Source of the DNA: Aspidapion aeneum
Taxonomy: Eukaryota > Arthropoda > Insecta > Coleoptera > Brentidae
NCBI GenBank assembly: GCA_963576565.1
Contig: OY755046.1
Span: 48,044,786-48,108,785 of the forward strand
Length of the DNA: 64,000 nucleotides
Direction: 5' to 3'
The notes beneath the pieces were generated by a model. It searched no databases. It was not told the DNA's origin and was given only the letters and a program-made list of their open reading frames with translations. Position numbers and translations under genes: made by a program. This document shows, in pieces, positions 61,605 through 64,000 of the stretch. The first letter of the stretch is position 1. Every line of letters starts with the position of its first letter.

Positions 61605-61795
61605 CATTCAAAGAAAATTTCGTTCGAAATGTTGTAATTCAAGCAAATTTCCAGTTGAGAAAAATGTTTTAGAGCAAATTTCAGTTTTAAGAAATTATTT
61701 TCTAACAAATTTCCTATGAAAATGTTTTCAAACAAATTTCGATTCGAAGAAATGATATCCAAACAATTTTCCATTCGAATTTTGTTTTTCAAATT
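61605..61795 (+). repeat. Degenerate ~31-bp tandem repeat upstream of cyclin L
   Basis: About six degenerate units, each beginning with AAATTT(C) and containing GAA/GAAA, spaced about 30 bp apart. The translation in any frame is repetitive and gene-like similarity is absent. It ends about 320 bp before the cyclin L ATG. Confidence 0.55.
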
Positions 61796-61924
61796 ATTGC
61801 TTGCTAACAACGTGTATTCCATAGAGAAAATAATATTGTCTCTGGTGTATTCGAAGCCGAATGCCAAAAATTACAATCTTATTTTAGTTAGCAATGTCTC
61901 GCTCGTGATTATAACAGTCGTGAA

Positions 61925-62116
61925 CGAGCCCAGCTGTTCGAACAACTCCGGATTGCACCGACCGCATAACCACGCTCGACATCCGTCACCTGTCCAACCG
62001 TCAAGTCCATCAACGTCATTCGCCATTTTGCATTGAGAAGAAGTGCGTCGTCGACGTTTCGCAACGTTTTTGTCCTCATTTTTGCGTTTGGTTCTTTTGT
62101 ACCTTAAATTTTAAAG
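61925..62116 (+). promoter_or_regulatory. Probable 5'UTR/proximal promoter of cyclin L
   Basis: This 190-bp stretch before the cyclin L ATG is visibly richer in G+C and CpG (repeated cgtc, cgac, ccgt) than everything around it. That is consistent with a housekeeping 5' untranslated region and promoter. No TATA box is evident and the transcription start cannot be placed. Confidence 0.4.
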
Positions 62117-62398
62117 ATGGGGTCGAAGAAGGAACAGAAAGACGGCGACCCCGGCAGTAATCAACACAACGCAAATAACAATAACAGTAGTAGTGGTACC
62201 AGTAAAAGGGGGGTTTCAAAGTGGTCGAAGGCCTATGGTCGCGTGGTGATTGACCTGCAAAATCAGTTGTTAGCTGAGGAGAAGCTTACAGCTACTCCAA
62301 GTTTGAAGGATGGGCTTGTGCTGGAGGCTGAGACTGATTTGAGGATCTATGGTTGTGAACTCATTCAGACTGCAGGAATTTTGTTGAGGCTGCCTCAG
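62117..62398 (+). CDS. CCNL1: Cyclin L, first coding exon
   Basis: Cyclin L pairs with CDK11 (and CDK12/13-type kinases) in nuclear speckles and affects pre-mRNA splicing and transcription. Residues 1-25 are an Asn/Ser-rich leader, then SKWSKAYGRVVIDLQNQLL, EEKLTATPSLKDGL, ETDLRIYGCELIQTAGILLR and LPQ. The EEKLxxTPSxxDGLxxxxETDLRxxGCELIQ-TAGILLRLPQ block is diagnostic of cyclin L and begins the cyclin box. Donor CTCAG|GTGAGT at 62399 is phase 0; remaining exons lie beyond the right edge, past a retrotransposon in intron 1. The AAAGATG start context and GC-richer upstream sequence support this ATG. Confidence 0.93.
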
Positions 62399-63188
62399 GT
62401 GAGTCCAGTATATAAGAGTAAAGAACAGTCCTTTATTTTTCTAGAGAACCACCTGTTTATTTTTAAATGTTAATTTATTGATAGTACCTAATGTGCAGGG
62501 TAACCTTGAGGCTTTTTATGTCTAGGGTGCTTCAAAACTGTGCTTAACTATAAGTAGATAATGGTTTACATGTTAAACTATACCTTGTTTTCACTTCACC
62601 ATTAAACTGAGAAGAATAATTTGATTTATTTGGGACCTCCTTTGTGAGTTGACAGCTTGATTTTTTCTTCATGGATCTTTGTTCTGGTGAATAAAATTCG
62701 ATAAGATTGAACCAAGATAACCTGAAAGTGGTCCCAAAATAAACTGAAAAGTTTTAATATTGAAAAAAAAGTCAAGGGAAAAGTTTAAAAACACCAACTT
62801 TATTTCTTTAAAGCTCAAATGGAGCTAATTTTTTCTTTTGACAAAGCATTCTACTTAAGTAAGTATTATTGCAAGGTTCTAGAAGACAATTTCAATTAAG
62901 AAGTCTAACACATTTGATCCAAAGAGAGCTTGTTGTTGAAGGAGTCTTCAGACACTGTCTCTTCTTATCAATGGATTGATGACCAGACTGATAAACTGTT
63001 TGTAAAAAATTTAGGAAAACACATGTTAAAAAGGTCTTTTAACCAAGTACGTAACAACTGATCCAAACTTTGTACTTGTATTGCCAGTAATGCCATGTAA
63101 ATCTTGGGGTAATTTTAAGAATTTTGTACATGTATTACTATTATGCCATGCTAATTTATATGGGTAGTGCCTCAGGTAATCTCTTTGG
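62399..63188 (+). other. Cyclin L intron 1, left part
   Basis: Follows the GTGAGT donor. No second cyclin exon (FxRFFYxKSF-like) or other coding similarity is visible. Confidence 0.5.
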
Positions 63189-64000
63189 TTGAAACTCATA
63201 GACAATGATGAAAATTCAGAATATACCCTTCAATCAACTCATTATAAAAAAATTAAACCTTGGATAACAAATTCTATAGTTAAATCTATCAAACATAGAG
63301 ATCGGCTTAAAAAATATTTAATAAGAAATCCAACAAAACAAGAACATTACAAATTATATCGCAACACTTTAAATAAAATAATAAAGGATACTAGAAACTC
63401 TTATTATAAAAATAAAATTAATGAAAACTCTGGAAACATTAAAAAGATTAATCAGATAGTGAATGAAGCTACAAATGTGAAAAACAAACATTCTTCGCTT
63501 ACTTAAATCAATTATAACAACATTTTAACAGATCACAAAGATATCTCCAATGCATGTAATGATTACTTCATAAATGTAGGGGAAAAGATGGAGGCAGCAA
63601 TAAAAAATCCAGAAAATCCTTTTAAATTTGACTATATATCACACACATCTATGTTTTTGAGAAGAACAGATGAAAATGAAGTAATCATGTACATAAACAG
63701 TTTAAAAGAAAATAGCTCACCAGGCTGTGACAATATATCTGCTAAAACTTTAAAATTTTGACATCAATACATAAAAAAACCACTTGTACATATTATTAAT
63801 CTTATTTTTAAAACTGGGGAAGTTCCATCTTTCTTTAAAACATCTATTGCTACTCCCATTCACAAAGCCGGTGACAAAAATAGTACAGAAAATTATAGAC
63901 CAATTAGTGTAATATCAAATGTAGCCAAAATTTTTGAAAAATGCTTTAAAACTCGTTTAACAAATTACTTAAATGACAATAACATCATGTCTAAAAACCA
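63189..64000 (+). mobile_element. Jockey/CR1-like non-LTR element, continues past right edge
   Basis: Linker after the endonuclease (YKKIKPWITNSIVKSIKHRD, KIIKDTRNSYYKNKIN), then DYFINVGEKM, SLKENSSPGCDNISAKTLK, VPSFFKTSIATPIHKAGDKN, ENYRPISVISNVAKIFEKCF. Frame is well kept, with stops near 63504 and 63759, so a relatively young but inactive insertion in cyclin L intron 1. Confidence 0.88.

Overview
The window is nuclear DNA of an insect: AT-rich, spliceosomal introns with GT-AG borders, and crowded with transposable-element fragments, satellites and foldback repeats. A beetle is my best guess, but that rests only on general protein resemblance and the repeat-bloated introns. There are no prokaryotic features and no CRISPR array.

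Two protein-coding genes can be supported. (1) A fatty acid synthase-like gene lies on the minus strand from the ATG at 46138-46136 leftwards and runs off the left edge. I could place 28 coding exons (229-46138, 4852 nt, about 1617 codons). All splice phases agree, and the order is ketosynthase, malonyl/acetyltransferase region, dehydratase, the central non-catalytic region, and enoyl reductase. The ketoreductase, acyl carrier protein and thioesterase would lie beyond base 1. Ketosynthase, dehydratase and the visible enoyl reductase motifs look intact. The acyltransferase region is strongly eroded: no GxGSQ-like motif, GHSxGE changed to GLSLGT, and about 70 residues missing where the catalytic His subdomain should be. 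One intron uses a GC donor. (2) The first coding exon of a cyclin L gene lies on the plus strand (62117-62398); the rest is beyond the right edge. The two genes are divergent, with about 16 kb of repeat-filled DNA between them.

Everything else is repeats, mostly inside the synthase introns. They include non-LTR retrotransposon pieces (about 1.47-2.17, 5.11-5.37, 13.1-14.2, 37.5-38.7, 48.25-49.1, 50.6-51.0, 54.4-55.5 and 63.2-64.0 kb). There is a dead mariner (34.6-35.5 kb) and a pogo/CENP-B-type helix-turn-helix fragment (39.6 kb). Two hAT-like elements start with TAGTGTTGCC, one with a perfect 8-bp target duplication. A PIF/Harbinger-like element has a TAA duplication, and two TA-flanked MITEs are present. 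Five copies of a 0.6-0.8 kb element have hairpin ends and an internal TCTG array. Satellite arrays have periods of about 170 and 145 bp, and there are several near-perfect palindromes. Many are nested: a hAT-like element around a 4.6 kb foldback (23.2-29.4 kb), a Harbinger-like element around another foldback (31.2-33.3 kb), and a three-level nest at 55.6-58.2 kb.

No new defence or enzymatic system is apparent. The most biologically interesting item is the multidomain synthase whose acyltransferase looks dead while its neighbouring domains look alive.
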